DNA from: JAPLGE01 sp964355545
Lineage (GTDB): Bacteria > Bipolaricaulota > Bipolaricaulia > UBA7950 > UBA9294
Length of the DNA: 7,000 bases
Assembly (NCBI GenBank): GCA_964355545.1
Contig: CAYHEK010000075.1
Coordinates: 1 to 7,000 of the forward strand
Direction of reading: 5' to 3'
Both the position numbers and the translations under genes were made by a program. This document shows, one piece after another, positions 1-5,454 of this stretch; within the stretch, counting starts at the first letter, position 1; the number at the start of each line of letters is the position of its first letter. A model generated the notes under the pieces. That model was not told the origin of the DNA and did no database searches. It saw only the letters and a program-made list of their open reading frames with translations.

Positions 1-245
1 CACGCAAAGGAAACCCTGGAGTGAAATGTTTGGGTGAAGCTACCCGTACCGGGTTCGCATTTCTGAACCAGGAATGTGCCGAGTTCATGGCGCTTCGTCG
101 TCTCAGCAATGGCTTCCTGTTCCGACGTGTAGGCGCCAATAACCTCGCGATTCTTGATTACCAAGACCTTCCCGTTGTGCTGCTTGACGAGTTGCTCTTG
201 GTTGTCGAGGTAGTACTGAAACTCCCGCTCAAGTGGCGAGCCCAT
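1..245 (-). CDS. Small conserved protein of unknown function (3' end outside window)
   Basis: An uninterrupted minus-strand frame runs from an ATG at 243-245 off the left edge, giving 81 codons with no stop. AGGAGG lies 7 nt upstream of the ATG, which fixes the start. The product begins MGSPLEREFQYYLDNQEQL and goes on through GKVLVIKNREVIGAYTS and HELGTFLVQKCEPG to TQTFHSRVSFA. I recall this overall pattern (an EFQYYL helix, a G-K-x-x-V-I-K strand, then LGTFLVQKCEPG) from a widespread family of roughly 80-100-residue bacterial proteins of unknown function; it is soluble, with no signal peptide or membrane segment. From memory, such proteins often sit beside a retropepsin-like aspartyl protease gene. 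If that holds here, the partner would lie left of the window, but this is not visible. Only a few C-terminal residues are probably missing. It is transcribed in the same direction as the integrase, after a 279-bp gap, and has its own candidate promoter. Confidence 0.75.
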   Translation of the reverse strand, partial: MGSPLEREFQYYLDNQEQLVKQHNGKVLVIKNREVIGAYTSEQEAIAETTKRHELGTFLVQKCEPGTGSFTQTFHSRVSFA

Positions 246-524
246 CTTGGTTCCTCCTGCACATGCGGATTGATCTTACACTGTTGGGAGCCTCAAGACA
301 AGGCTCTATCTTGACGCGCCCCATACGTGCCTTCAAGGGACTCCATATCATGCGTATGTTACGGGTGGCTCAGAGTGTTCTTCAGCAGCTCCTTCGGCAC
401 CTATCATAATGCATATCGATGAGCGCGTTTGACCAAGGAGAGAGAAGAGCCGTCGGGCAGGAATCAATCAGCAAGTGACGAGCTCTCGCTGCCCTAAAGG
501 AATAACCGGGGCAGGAGTCCGCCC
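246..524. other. Intergenic region between the integrase and the small conserved protein
   Basis: I find no convincing gene in these 279 bp on either strand. The stretch holds a possible terminator region for the integrase on its right side and the candidate promoter of the small protein on its left. The middle part, around 340-430, is clearly richer in A and T than the rest of the window; my hand count of 361-420 is 30 G+C of 60. It contains isolated -10-like words (TATGAT on minus at 403-408) without a properly spaced -35. No copy of the tRNA-Arg 3' end, which would mark an attachment site, is visible. Confidence 0.6.
273..301 (-). promoter_or_regulatory. Candidate sigma-70-type promoter for the small conserved protein
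   Basis: On the minus strand, TTGTCT (296-301) and TAAGAT (273-278) are separated by 17 bp, the optimal spacing. Each matches consensus at 4 of 6 positions. Transcription would start about 20 nt before the ATG at 245, just upstream of its AGGAGG. A 6-bp hairpin (GAGCCT/AGGCTC, 288-306) overlaps the -35 and could be an operator or coincidence. This is a pattern match only. Confidence 0.33.
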
Positions 525-525
525 C
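469..525 (-). terminator. Possible terminator region after the integrase (two hairpins)
   Basis: Reading the minus strand, a GGGGC/GCCCC stem with an 8-nt loop (508-525) begins within the TAG stop codon and is followed by a weakly T-rich tail (GGTTATTCCTTT). A second stem follows, CAGCGAG/CTTGCTG with one G-T pair and a 9-nt loop (469-491), trailed by ATTGATT. Neither has a real T-run, so termination efficiency is uncertain. Confidence 0.33.
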
Positions 526-1430
526 TAGCGCGCCAGAAGCCTATCCACGGGGCTCGCCTTCGCATGCGCCTCCCTCAGTCCCACTCCCGCCAGGTTGACG
601 TAGATCATCGTCGTCTTGATGTCGGAGTGGCCCAGAATACGTTGCAGACTGAAGGGGTCGCCTCCGTTCTGCACGTACAGCGTTGCGAAGGTGTGCCGCA
701 ACACATGTGGCGAAAGACGAATCCCCTCCAGTCCTGCTCTAGCTGCAGCTTTGTCCACAACGCGCTCAGCATCCCGGATGCTCATACGGTCGCCTTGTCG
801 AGTGACAAAGAAGGCGCGATCTGATGTCGTGACCCCTCGTGCCTCCACCCACCGCCGAAGGGCGTGGAACAGAACTCTCCCGACAAACACCAGGCGGTCT
901 TTGTTGCCCTTGCCTCTCCGGACCTGGATGAGTAGGTCCTGCAGGTTGACATCGTCAACGTCAAGCCTCACTGCCTCGCCGACTCGAAGCCCTGCGTCGA
1001 GGAACGTGGCGACCAGAGCGTAGTCACGGACGCCGTACCAGGACTTGGTCTTGCACGCTCTGAGAAGGCGCCTCGCCTGCTCTGCCGAGAGCACCGCCGG
1101 GTACTCGTTGGGCACCTTGGGGATCTCGACACCGCGCATGGGGCTAGATGGCACGAGACCTTCCCGCTCAAGGAAGTTGCAGAAGCACCGCACAGACCGC
1201 ATCCGAACCCTGATCGTCTGACGCGAGAGCCCTTTATCGAGCATGTGAGCGATGTATGCCCTGAGCTGGGCCGTTTGCGGAAGGCTTTGGTCGCCCGCTG
1301 CCTGTGAGAGGAAGCCATGAAGCCCGCCGAGAGCGGAGAGATACGTCTCCAAGGTTCTGGGAGCCAATCCTTTGCTCTTGCAGTAGACGGAGAACAACTC
1401 GGCTGCTTCACGAAAAGTCAGGTCCGCCAC
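525..1430 (-). CDS. Tyrosine recombinase / site-specific integrase (XerC/D-like)
   Basis: The product is a 301-residue DNA strand-exchange enzyme. Residues about 5-90 form the N-terminal SAM-like core-binding domain (YLSALGGLHGFL and the Q-T-I-R-x-R helix). Residues about 110-290 form the catalytic domain. All six catalytic positions are visible: R149 (AGLRVGE), K174 (GKGNKDR), H242 and R245 (HVLRHTFAT), H268 (LGHSD) and the nucleophile Y277 (MIYVNL). Their spacing nearly matches chromosomal Xer proteins, and the length is typical, so the enzyme should be active. The start is GTG at 1430: the frame is closed by a stop about 40 nt upstream, has no ATG there, and a GGGGGA ribosome site lies about 10 nt upstream. 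The gene follows tRNA-Arg(CCG) by 52 nt in the same orientation, and its base composition is closer to the left arm than to the mnmA side. That favours an integrase of an inserted element over the housekeeping Xer, although sequence alone does not settle it. Confidence 0.93.
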   Translation of the reverse strand: MADLTFREAAELFSVYCKSKGLAPRTLETYLSALGGLHGFLSQAAGDQSLPQTAQLRAYIAHMLDKGLSRQTIRVRMRSVRCFCNFLEREGLVPSSPMRGVEIPKVPNEYPAVLSAEQARRLLRACKTKSWYGVRDYALVATFLDAGLRVGEAVRLDVDDVNLQDLLIQVRRGKGNKDRLVFVGRVLFHALRRWVEARGVTTSDRAFFVTRQGDRMSIRDAERVVDKAAARAGLEGIRLSPHVLRHTFATLYVQNGGDPFSLQRILGHSDIKTTMIYVNLAGVGLREAHAKASPVDRLLAR

Positions 1431-1482
1431 GTCGTCGAACTCCCCCTTGCTGGGGTGCTCGACGGACTAGCGACAGAAGGTG

Positions 1483-1556
1483 TACGCCCGAGAGGACTCG
1501 AACCTCCGGCCTTCGCGTCCGGAGCGCGACGCTCTGATCCACTGAGCTACGGGCGC
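1483..1556 (-). tRNA. tRNA-Arg (anticodon CCG)
   Basis: A 74-nt cloverleaf on the minus strand. The acceptor GCGCCCG pairs with CGGGCGT (terminal G-U). The D stem is GCTC/GAGC, the anticodon stem TCGCG/CGCGA has loop CTCCGGA and so anticodon CCG reading CGG, the variable loop is 5 nt, and the T stem GGAGG/CCTCT (one G-U) carries loop TTCGAGT. The discriminator is A. CCA is not encoded; the genome continues CACC. It lies 6 nt after tRNA-Ser(GCT) and is presumably co-transcribed. Its 3' end is the closest tRNA end to the integrase, so it is the best candidate attachment site. Confidence 0.95.
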
Positions 1557-1561
1557 ATGCT

Positions 1562-1590
1562 GCGGAGGGGGCGGGATTCGAACCCGCGGA
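1562..1590. repeat. 29-bp direct repeat, copy 1 (tRNA-Ser 3' half)
   Basis: This stretch is identical to 1705-1733. It covers the discriminator base, 3' acceptor strand and T arm of tRNA-Ser(GCT). The identity reflects the shared origin of the two serine tRNAs and selection on the acceptor and T arms, not a mobile repeat. Confidence 0.85.
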
Positions 1591-1651
1591 CGAGGTATTC
1601 CCCGTCGACGGTTTAGCAAACCGTTGTCTTGGACCGCTTGACTACCCCTCC
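1563..1651 (-). tRNA. tRNA-Ser (anticodon GCT)
   Basis: An 89-nt class II tRNA. Acceptor GGAGGGG pairs with CCCCTCC, D stem is GTC/GAC, and anticodon stem ACGGT/ACCGT holds loop TTGCTAA, giving anticodon GCT (reads AGC/AGU). The long variable arm, diagnostic for serine, is GACGGGG/CCTCGTC (one G-U) with loop AATA. The T arm is GCGGG-TTCGAAT-CCCGC and the discriminator is G. CCA is not encoded. It sits between tRNA-Ser(TGA) and tRNA-Arg(CCG) and has its own candidate promoter just upstream. Confidence 0.96.
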
Positions 1652-1661
1652 GATCGCTCCC

Positions 1662-1690
1662 ATTCTAACGCCGAAAGAATCTCCAAGCAA
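1662..1690 (-). promoter_or_regulatory. Candidate promoter of tRNA-Ser(GCT) and tRNA-Arg(CCG)
   Basis: On the minus strand, TTGCTT (1685-1690) and TAGAAT (1662-1667) are separated by 17 bp. The -10 matches consensus at 5 of 6 positions, the -35 only at TTG. The -10 ends 10 nt before the mature 5' end of tRNA-Ser(GCT), so transcripts would begin only a few nucleotides upstream of the tRNA. It lies in the 54-bp gap between the two serine tRNAs. Confidence 0.5.
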
Positions 1691-1704
1691 CGTGAGCCGG
1701 TCGG

Positions 1705-1733
1705 GCGGAGGGGGCGGGATTCGAACCCGCGGA
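1705..1733. repeat. 29-bp direct repeat, copy 2 (tRNA-Ser 3' half)
   Basis: This is the partner of 1562-1590, within tRNA-Ser(TGA), 143 bp away. Identity ends where the variable arms of the two tRNAs begin. Confidence 0.85.
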
Positions 1734-1790
1734 ACCTTTCGGCTCGCCGGTTTTCAAGACCGGTGGTTTCGTCCGCTCACCCACCCCTCC
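1706..1790 (-). tRNA. tRNA-Ser (anticodon TGA)
   Basis: An 85-nt class II tRNA. Acceptor GGAGGGG/CCCCTCC, D stem GGT/ACC, and anticodon stem CCGGT/ACCGG with loop CTTGAAA give anticodon TGA (reads UCA and related UCN codons). The variable arm GAGCC/GGTTC (one G-U) is capped by a GAAA tetraloop. The T arm GCGGG-TTCGAAT-CCCGC is the same as in the neighbouring tRNA-Ser(GCT). The discriminator is G and CCA is not encoded. Its first 14 bases overlap the last codons and the TGA stop of mnmA. Processing of this tRNA from an mnmA read-through transcript would cut the end of that mRNA. Confidence 0.96.
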
Positions 1791-2886
1791 GATCCGCCTC
1801 ATTATAAGCCGCACCGCGGGCGGGGAGGCCGCGCTCGATCGTCCCTCCGCCGAGGAGCCGGTCCCCGTCGTACAGGGCGACGGTCTGCCCCGGGGTCACC
1901 GCCCGCTGTGGCGAGACGAACTCGAGCGAGAACCGATCCGCAGGCAGGGGGGTGAAGGTCGCCGGGAAGGCGGGGGAGCGGTAGCGGAGCTTCGCCTCGA
2001 CCCTCGCCCCTTGCGATGGCGGCTCTCCGGAGAGGAAGCTCGCTTCAACCGCAAGGAGGCCACAGGAGTAGAGGTCCTCCTCCGCGCCAACGACCACGGC
2101 ATTCTCCTTCCAGTCAAGCGCGACCACGTACAGGGGGCGATCGGCCGCGACCTTGATTCCCCGGCGCTGTCCGATCGTGTAGCGCGGGAGCCCCTCGTGC
2201 TTCCCCAGGACGCGGCCCTCCCGGTCGAGGATCGGGCCGGGGACGAAGTCCTCGGGGCGAAAGAGGAAGTCGACCCCTCCTTCGAGGGCGAAGCAGAGGT
2301 CCTGGCTCTCGGGGAGCGAGGCGGCGGAGAGGCCGTGGTTGCGAGCGACGGCGAAGACCTCGGCCTTGGTCATCCCACCCACGGGGAAGACGAGGTTCTC
2401 GAGGTCCTCCTCGGCCAGGCCGTAGAGGAAGTAGGTCTGGTCCTTTTGCGGGTCCCTCCCCCTATGAAGGTGGAGGCGCCCTCCTCGATCGGGGAGGATC
2501 CGCGCGTGGTGGCCGGTCGCGACCCGGTCGAACCTCTCTTCTTTCGCGTAGCGGAGGGCGAGGCCGAAGCGGACGTAGCGGTTGCAGCGGCCGCAGGGGT
2601 TCGGGGTCTCCCCGCGGCGGTAACGATCGGCGAAGTCGCGCAGGACGAGGTCGTAGAATTCAGTGCTTGCGTCGATCGTCCGATGCGGGATCCCGAGTTC
2701 CTCCGCGGCGAGGGTCGCGCTATCGAGGGAGCAGCACTTCGTCTTTCCCGCGTAGTCGGGCGCGCCGGGGAAGGACCAAAACCAGAAGGTGATCCCCTCG
2801 ACCGCGTGGCCCTCTTCCACGAGAAGCAGGGCAGCGACGGTGCTGTCGACCCCGCCGCTCATGCAGACAAGGACCCGCTCAGCCAC
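1777..2886 (-). CDS. mnmA: tRNA-specific 2-thiouridylase MnmA
   Basis: MnmA uses ATP and sulfur relayed from a cysteine desulfurase to make 2-thiouridine at wobble position 34 of tRNA-Lys, -Glu and -Gln in the cytoplasm. With the start used here the protein has 369 residues, normal for the family. The PP-loop SGGVDS is at 10-15. The catalytic cysteine pair is C98 (TPNPCGRCN) and C198 (SQDLCFA). KDQTYFLYGL and GLPRYTIGQRRGI are signature segments, and the C-terminal beta-barrel ends in LLGGGTIERG near residue 355. I chose GTG at 2886 because VAERVLVCMSGG matches the normal N terminus; a start at 2940 would add 18 unconserved residues. The GTG overlaps the cupin stop by 8 nt, so translation is probably coupled. 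An extra tail of about 15 residues after the usual family end runs into tRNA-Ser(TGA), whose D arm supplies the TGA stop. Confidence 0.95.
   Translation of the reverse strand: MAERVLVCMSGGVDSTVAALLLVEEGHAVEGITFWFWSFPGAPDYAGKTKCCSLDSATLAAEELGIPHRTIDASTEFYDLVLRDFADRYRRGETPNPCGRCNRYVRFGLALRYAKEERFDRVATGHHARILPDRGGRLHLHRGRDPQKDQTYFLYGLAEEDLENLVFPVGGMTKAEVFAVARNHGLSAASLPESQDLCFALEGGVDFLFRPEDFVPGPILDREGRVLGKHEGLPRYTIGQRRGIKVAADRPLYVVALDWKENAVVVGAEEDLYSCGLLAVEASFLSGEPPSQGARVEAKLRYRSPAFPATFTPLPADRFSLEFVSPQRAVTPGQTVALYDGDRLLGGGTIERGLPARGAAYNEADRRGG
1801..1806 (-). promoter_or_regulatory. Perfect -10 box for tRNA-Ser(TGA), inside mnmA
   Basis: TATAAT on the minus strand ends exactly 10 nt before the 5' end of tRNA-Ser(TGA), the same distance as the TAGAAT box in front of tRNA-Ser(GCT). 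Both are followed by GATC directly before the tRNA. No -35 resembling TTGACA is visible at 16-18 bp. The box lies within the codons for the A-Y-N-E residues of the MnmA tail. Confidence 0.55.
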
Positions 2887-3235
2887 CCTCGCCGCACGTC
2901 GGGACAACACACAGGAACTCGAACGGCTCGGACCCCGCATTGAGGAACTGGTGCTCGTCCATCGCCGGGATGTGGGCGAAGTCCCCGGCGCTCACCGCGA
3001 CGCTCCCCGTCTGCGACTTGATCTTCCCTTTCCCCGAAAGGACGAAGATCTCGTGCTCCCAGGGGTGAGTGTGATAGGCGCTCAACCCGCCTTCGCCCAG
3101 CATGAACAGGCGCATGGCGAAGTTCCTTGCCCCCTGGTCGGACCCGATCAGGGCGCGCTTCGTCGCGTGGAAGATCGACTCCCCGTCGTCGAGGTCGAGC
3201 GGCTCCACCTTGCGGCTCCTCCCGGTCGTGATCAT
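2879..3235 (-). CDS. Small single-domain cupin protein
   Basis: This is a 118-residue cupin-2-type beta-barrel. Cupin motif 1 is complete: G-x5-H-x-H-x4-E-x6-G, with metal-ligand candidates H55, H57 and E62 in AYHTHPWEHEIFVLSGKG. Motif 2 is also complete: G-x5-P-x4-H-x3-N, with H95 in GDFAHIPAMDEHQFLN. The four metal ligands imply a bound divalent metal. Such one-domain cupins range from enzymes to sensors, so the substrate is unknown. The start is ATG at 3235, set by AGGAGG about 5 nt upstream; the longer frame reaching to 3463 is an antisense shadow of the next gene. The gene lies 14 nt after the phosphodiesterase stop, and its own stop overlaps the mnmA start, so all three are probably one transcript. 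The C terminus contains C109 and C114 (ECL-CVVPTC region), not clearly functional. Confidence 0.88.
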   Translation of the reverse strand: MITTGRSRKVEPLDLDDGESIFHATKRALIGSDQGARNFAMRLFMLGEGGLSAYHTHPWEHEIFVLSGKGKIKSQTGSVAVSAGDFAHIPAMDEHQFLNAGSEPFEFLCVVPTCGEGG

Positions 3236-3249
3236 GGCTCCTCCTTTTT

Positions 3250-4506
3250 CTACAGGGAACAGAGAACGAGTGGAACGAACACCTCCTCGGCTGTCAACCC
3301 GCCGTGCATCCCGCGCAGCATCGCCGCGTCCTTGTATGAGTGGTGGAGCCCGGCCCGTCCGGTCGACACAAGGACGAGGTCCCCCACCCGGTCGGCGACC
3401 GCGGGGTGCACCTTCCCGCGGCCGAAGAGGCCTCCCTCTAAGGCGGCGAGCGAATCCAGGCACAGGAAGTCCCCGGCGAGGCGCCGCGCGACCGCCTCGG
3501 CGACCGCCTCCTTCCTCCCCTGACGCACGAAGAGGTAGGAGGCGCGCGGCTCCCCCACGGGGGGAAGGAGGAGGTCGCGGCCAAGCTCAGGCAGGTCGAC
3601 GACCGAGCGGTAGTCCGACTTCTCCATCGGCACGAAGCCGTGGTCGGACGAGACAATCATGACGCTCCCTTCGACCTTCCCTTCCAACTCGCGCCCGAGG
3701 GCCGAGTCGACCGCGCGCAACTCGGCCGTGAACTCCTCCGTCCACGGCCCGTGGACGTGGGCGATCGCGTCCGTCTCCGCCCAGTACAGACTCGCGAAGA
3801 CCTTCCCACGCGCTCGTTGGACGATGCGGCGGGCCTCCACGAGCATGTCGGAGAGGTTCGTCACCGAATGGAGCTTGTCTGACCGACTGTAGAGAAGGTT
3901 CGAGAGACCGCTCCCTGCAATCTGGCGCGCGAGGAGGGTGTGCGTCTCGACGCCCAACCGCCTCAGCCGCTCGGCGAGGAAGGGGCCGGTGAGGAAGGTC
4001 TCAGGGTCGATCCCGGCGCCGACCGCGGAATCACCCTTGGGGTTCCCCAGGACCGAAAGACGAATCATGTTCGTGATCGCCGAGGTCTCCCGGAGGTAGA
4101 GCCGGTAGCCAACCATCCCGTGCTCCTGCGGGGTGAGGCCTGTCGTGTAGGTCGTGAGGGCGGCGACGGTCGTCGAGGGGAAGACCGAGGTGACGGGGAG
4201 GAAGGCGCCCCGCTCGATCAGCCGGCGAAGGAAGAGGTCGGGAAAGCGCTCCAAAAGCTCGACGAGGTGATGAAACCCCAGGCCGTCGATCACGAGGAGG
4301 ATGACCTTCTCCACCGGAGGAGTGACGACGCGGCCGACCGCCTCGGCGAGCGGCCCCCCGCGCCCCTCTCCAAAGAGGAACGCGATGAGGTCGGGGATCG
4401 CGCAGATCGAGTAGCCGACATAGTCGGGGACGACCGCCCCCTCCGTGGAAAGGCCGGGGAGGGCGAGGGAGCGCACCCGCGCCTCGATCCTCTCTGCTTC
4501 TGTCAC
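3250..4506 (-). CDS. Alkaline-phosphatase-superfamily phosphodiesterase / nucleotide pyrophosphatase
   Basis: The 418-residue product belongs to the type I phosphodiesterase/nucleotide pyrophosphatase branch (PF01663-like) of the alkaline phosphatase fold, which hydrolyses phosphoesters with two divalent metals. Visible active-site elements are D74 (LVIDGLG), the nucleophile region FPSTT with T113 the likely nucleophile, TTGLTPQEHG (121-130), D246 and H250 (ETDAIAHVHGP), D288 and H289 (SSDHGF), and H401 (GMHGG). All metal ligands expected for the family are present. There is no signal peptide or membrane segment, so it is probably cytoplasmic. The substrate is unknown. The start is GTG at 4506. 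No Shine-Dalgarno precedes it, but a perfect TATAAT lies 7 nt upstream, suggesting a leaderless mRNA. It is the first gene of the apparent operon with the cupin and mnmA. Confidence 0.9.
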   Translation of the reverse strand: MTEAERIEARVRSLALPGLSTEGAVVPDYVGYSICAIPDLIAFLFGEGRGGPLAEAVGRVVTPPVEKVILLVIDGLGFHHLVELLERFPDLFLRRLIERGAFLPVTSVFPSTTVAALTTYTTGLTPQEHGMVGYRLYLRETSAITNMIRLSVLGNPKGDSAVGAGIDPETFLTGPFLAERLRRLGVETHTLLARQIAGSGLSNLLYSRSDKLHSVTNLSDMLVEARRIVQRARGKVFASLYWAETDAIAHVHGPWTEEFTAELRAVDSALGRELEGKVEGSVMIVSSDHGFVPMEKSDYRSVVDLPELGRDLLLPPVGEPRASYLFVRQGRKEAVAEAVARRLAGDFLCLDSLAALEGGLFGRGKVHPAVADRVGDLVLVSTGRAGLHHSYKDAAMLRGMHGGLTAEEVFVPLVLCSL

Positions 4507-4513
4507 GTTGGGT

Positions 4514-4519
4514 ATTATA
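4514..4519 (-). promoter_or_regulatory. Perfect -10 box, probable leaderless promoter of the phosphodiesterase-cupin-mnmA operon
   Basis: TATAAT on the minus strand is followed by ACCCAAC and then the GTG start at 4506. With initiation about 7 nt after the -10, the transcript would begin at or next to the start codon, and the gap holds no ribosome-binding site. No good -35 is visible at 16-18 bp; the nearest T-rich word, TTTCTC, is poor. The box sits in the 75-bp gap after the saccharopine-dehydrogenase-like gene, which also contains a 5-bp GTCGC/GCGAC stem with a GGAA loop (4560-4573). Confidence 0.55.
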
Positions 4520-4581
4520 GGGGCTTCGCCGTCTTCGCGAGAAACCCGCCTCCCCGACGGTCGCTTCCGCGACGAGTCGCT

Positions 4582-5454
4582 CTAGCCTTCACTCTCCGTC
4601 CGCGCGATCGAAAGGCCCTGGCCGCGCAGGCCGTCGAGGAAGCGATCCGCGGGGACACACAGCTCTTGCGGGATGGCGCCGCGCGCCGTGATCTCGCCCG
4701 TTGCGAGGAGGAGGGCGACCTCGGCGATGGGGAAGCCGGTCGTGCGCATCATGGCGGAGAGGCCGGTCGCCGAGTCGTGGCGGTCGATCATCTCGTAGCG
4801 GACCTCGACCTTTCTCCCCTCTTTCTCCCCGCTTGCGGTGACGCGCAGGAGGACGAGATCCGGCTCTCCGAACGAGAGACGCTCGGCGAGGAGAGAGACC
4901 GCGAGCTCCCGCGGCACGACCTTCGTCCCGTCGATCGTCCGCGGCTCAAGGTCGAAGAAGCCGAGGTCGGCCATCGCCTTCACCTTCTCCAGGTGCCCCC
5001 GGTAGCGGATCGTCTTGTAGTCGAGGTTCCTCACCCGNNNNNNNNNNNNNNNNNNNNNNNNNNNNNNNNNNNNNNNNNNNNNNNNNNNNNNNNNNNNNNN
5101 NNNNNNNNNNNNNNNNNNNNNNNNNNNNNNNNNNNNNACGATCCGATTGTTTCCCCCAAGGTCGCAGAAGTGCACGCCCGCCTCCACCGCCGCCTCGGCG
5201 AGGGAGAGGTTGAAGAAGTAGGGGACGGCGCTGATCGCGACCGCGTGGCCCTCCATCGCCCGGCAGACGAGTCGCCTCGCGCTCACGTCGAGCCTCTGGG
5301 GAACGACCCGCCGGTCCGAGAGCCACTCCGCGATCCCCTCGGCGCGAGAGCGCTCGCGATCCGCGACGACGATCTCCTCGATCGCATCCCGCCGGGCGAG
5401 GCTGTAGGCGATCGCCCGTGCCATCATCCCCGCTCCGAGAAGCAGGACCTTCAC
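4582..5454 (-). CDS. Saccharopine dehydrogenase family protein, interrupted by an assembly gap
   Basis: The N-terminal 105 codons (5138-5454) encode a Rossmann domain, MKVLLLGAGMMARAIAYSL, with a dinucleotide-binding G-x-G-x-x-A motif. An acidic strand end (IVVADRERS) and ISAVPYFFNLSLAEAAVEAG then FCDLGGNN follow. The C-terminal 151 codons (4582-5037) resume at RVRNLDYKTIRYRGH and include the family-typical segments LGFFDLEP, FGEPDLVLLRV, SAMMRTTGFPIAEVALLLATG and a GAIPQE tail. This matches roughly 390-residue bacterial saccharopine-dehydrogenase-like (lysine 6-dehydrogenase-like) NAD(P) oxidoreductases; the exact substrate is unknown. The start is GTG at 5454 with AGGGAGGT 7 nt upstream. 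About 130 residues of the middle would be expected, but the 100 Ns leave room for only 34, so the true gap is probably longer. The frame agrees across the Ns. Confidence 0.85.
   Translation of the reverse strand: MKVLLLGAGMMARAIAYSLARRDAIEEIVVADRERSRAEGIAEWLSDRRVVPQRLDVSARRLVCRAMEGHAVAISAVPYFFNLSLAEAAVEAGVHFCDLGGNNRIXXXXXXXXXXXXXXXXXXXXXXXXXXXXXXXXXXRVRNLDYKTIRYRGHLEKVKAMADLGFFDLEPRTIDGTKVVPRELAVSLLAERLSFGEPDLVLLRVTASGEKEGRKVEVRYEMIDRHDSATGLSAMMRTTGFPIAEVALLLATGEITARGAIPQELCVPADRFLDGLRGQGLSIARTESEG
5038..5137. other. Assembly gap (100 Ns)
   Basis: Exactly 100 Ns, the customary placeholder for a scaffold gap of unknown size, fall inside the saccharopine-dehydrogenase-like gene. Sequence on both sides belongs to the same protein family in the same frame. 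The join is therefore right in order and orientation, while the length is arbitrary. Confidence 0.97.

Noticed and set aside
21..314. Plus-strand ORF of 97 codons
   Set aside because: It is antisense to the small conserved protein at 1-245, which has a strong ribosome site and a family-like sequence. The plus-strand product looks like no protein.
1562..1733. 29-bp direct repeats as attachment sites or a small mobile element
   Set aside because: Both copies lie exactly on the acceptor and T arms of two serine tRNAs, which explains the identity.
2887..2940. Longer N terminus for MnmA starting at 2940
   Set aside because: The 18 extra residues do not resemble the family, have no ribosome site, and would enlarge the overlap with the cupin gene. 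GTG at 2886 fits the usual N terminus.
2011..2943. Long plus-strand ORF (310 codons) opposite mnmA
   Set aside because: It mirrors the codon structure of mnmA in a GC-rich genome, has a low-complexity E/G/V-rich product, and no ribosome site.
3236..3463. Longer N terminus for the cupin, starting at 3463
   Set aside because: The extra residues are arginine-rich and overlap the phosphodiesterase gene in another frame. ATG 3235 has AGGAGG directly upstream.
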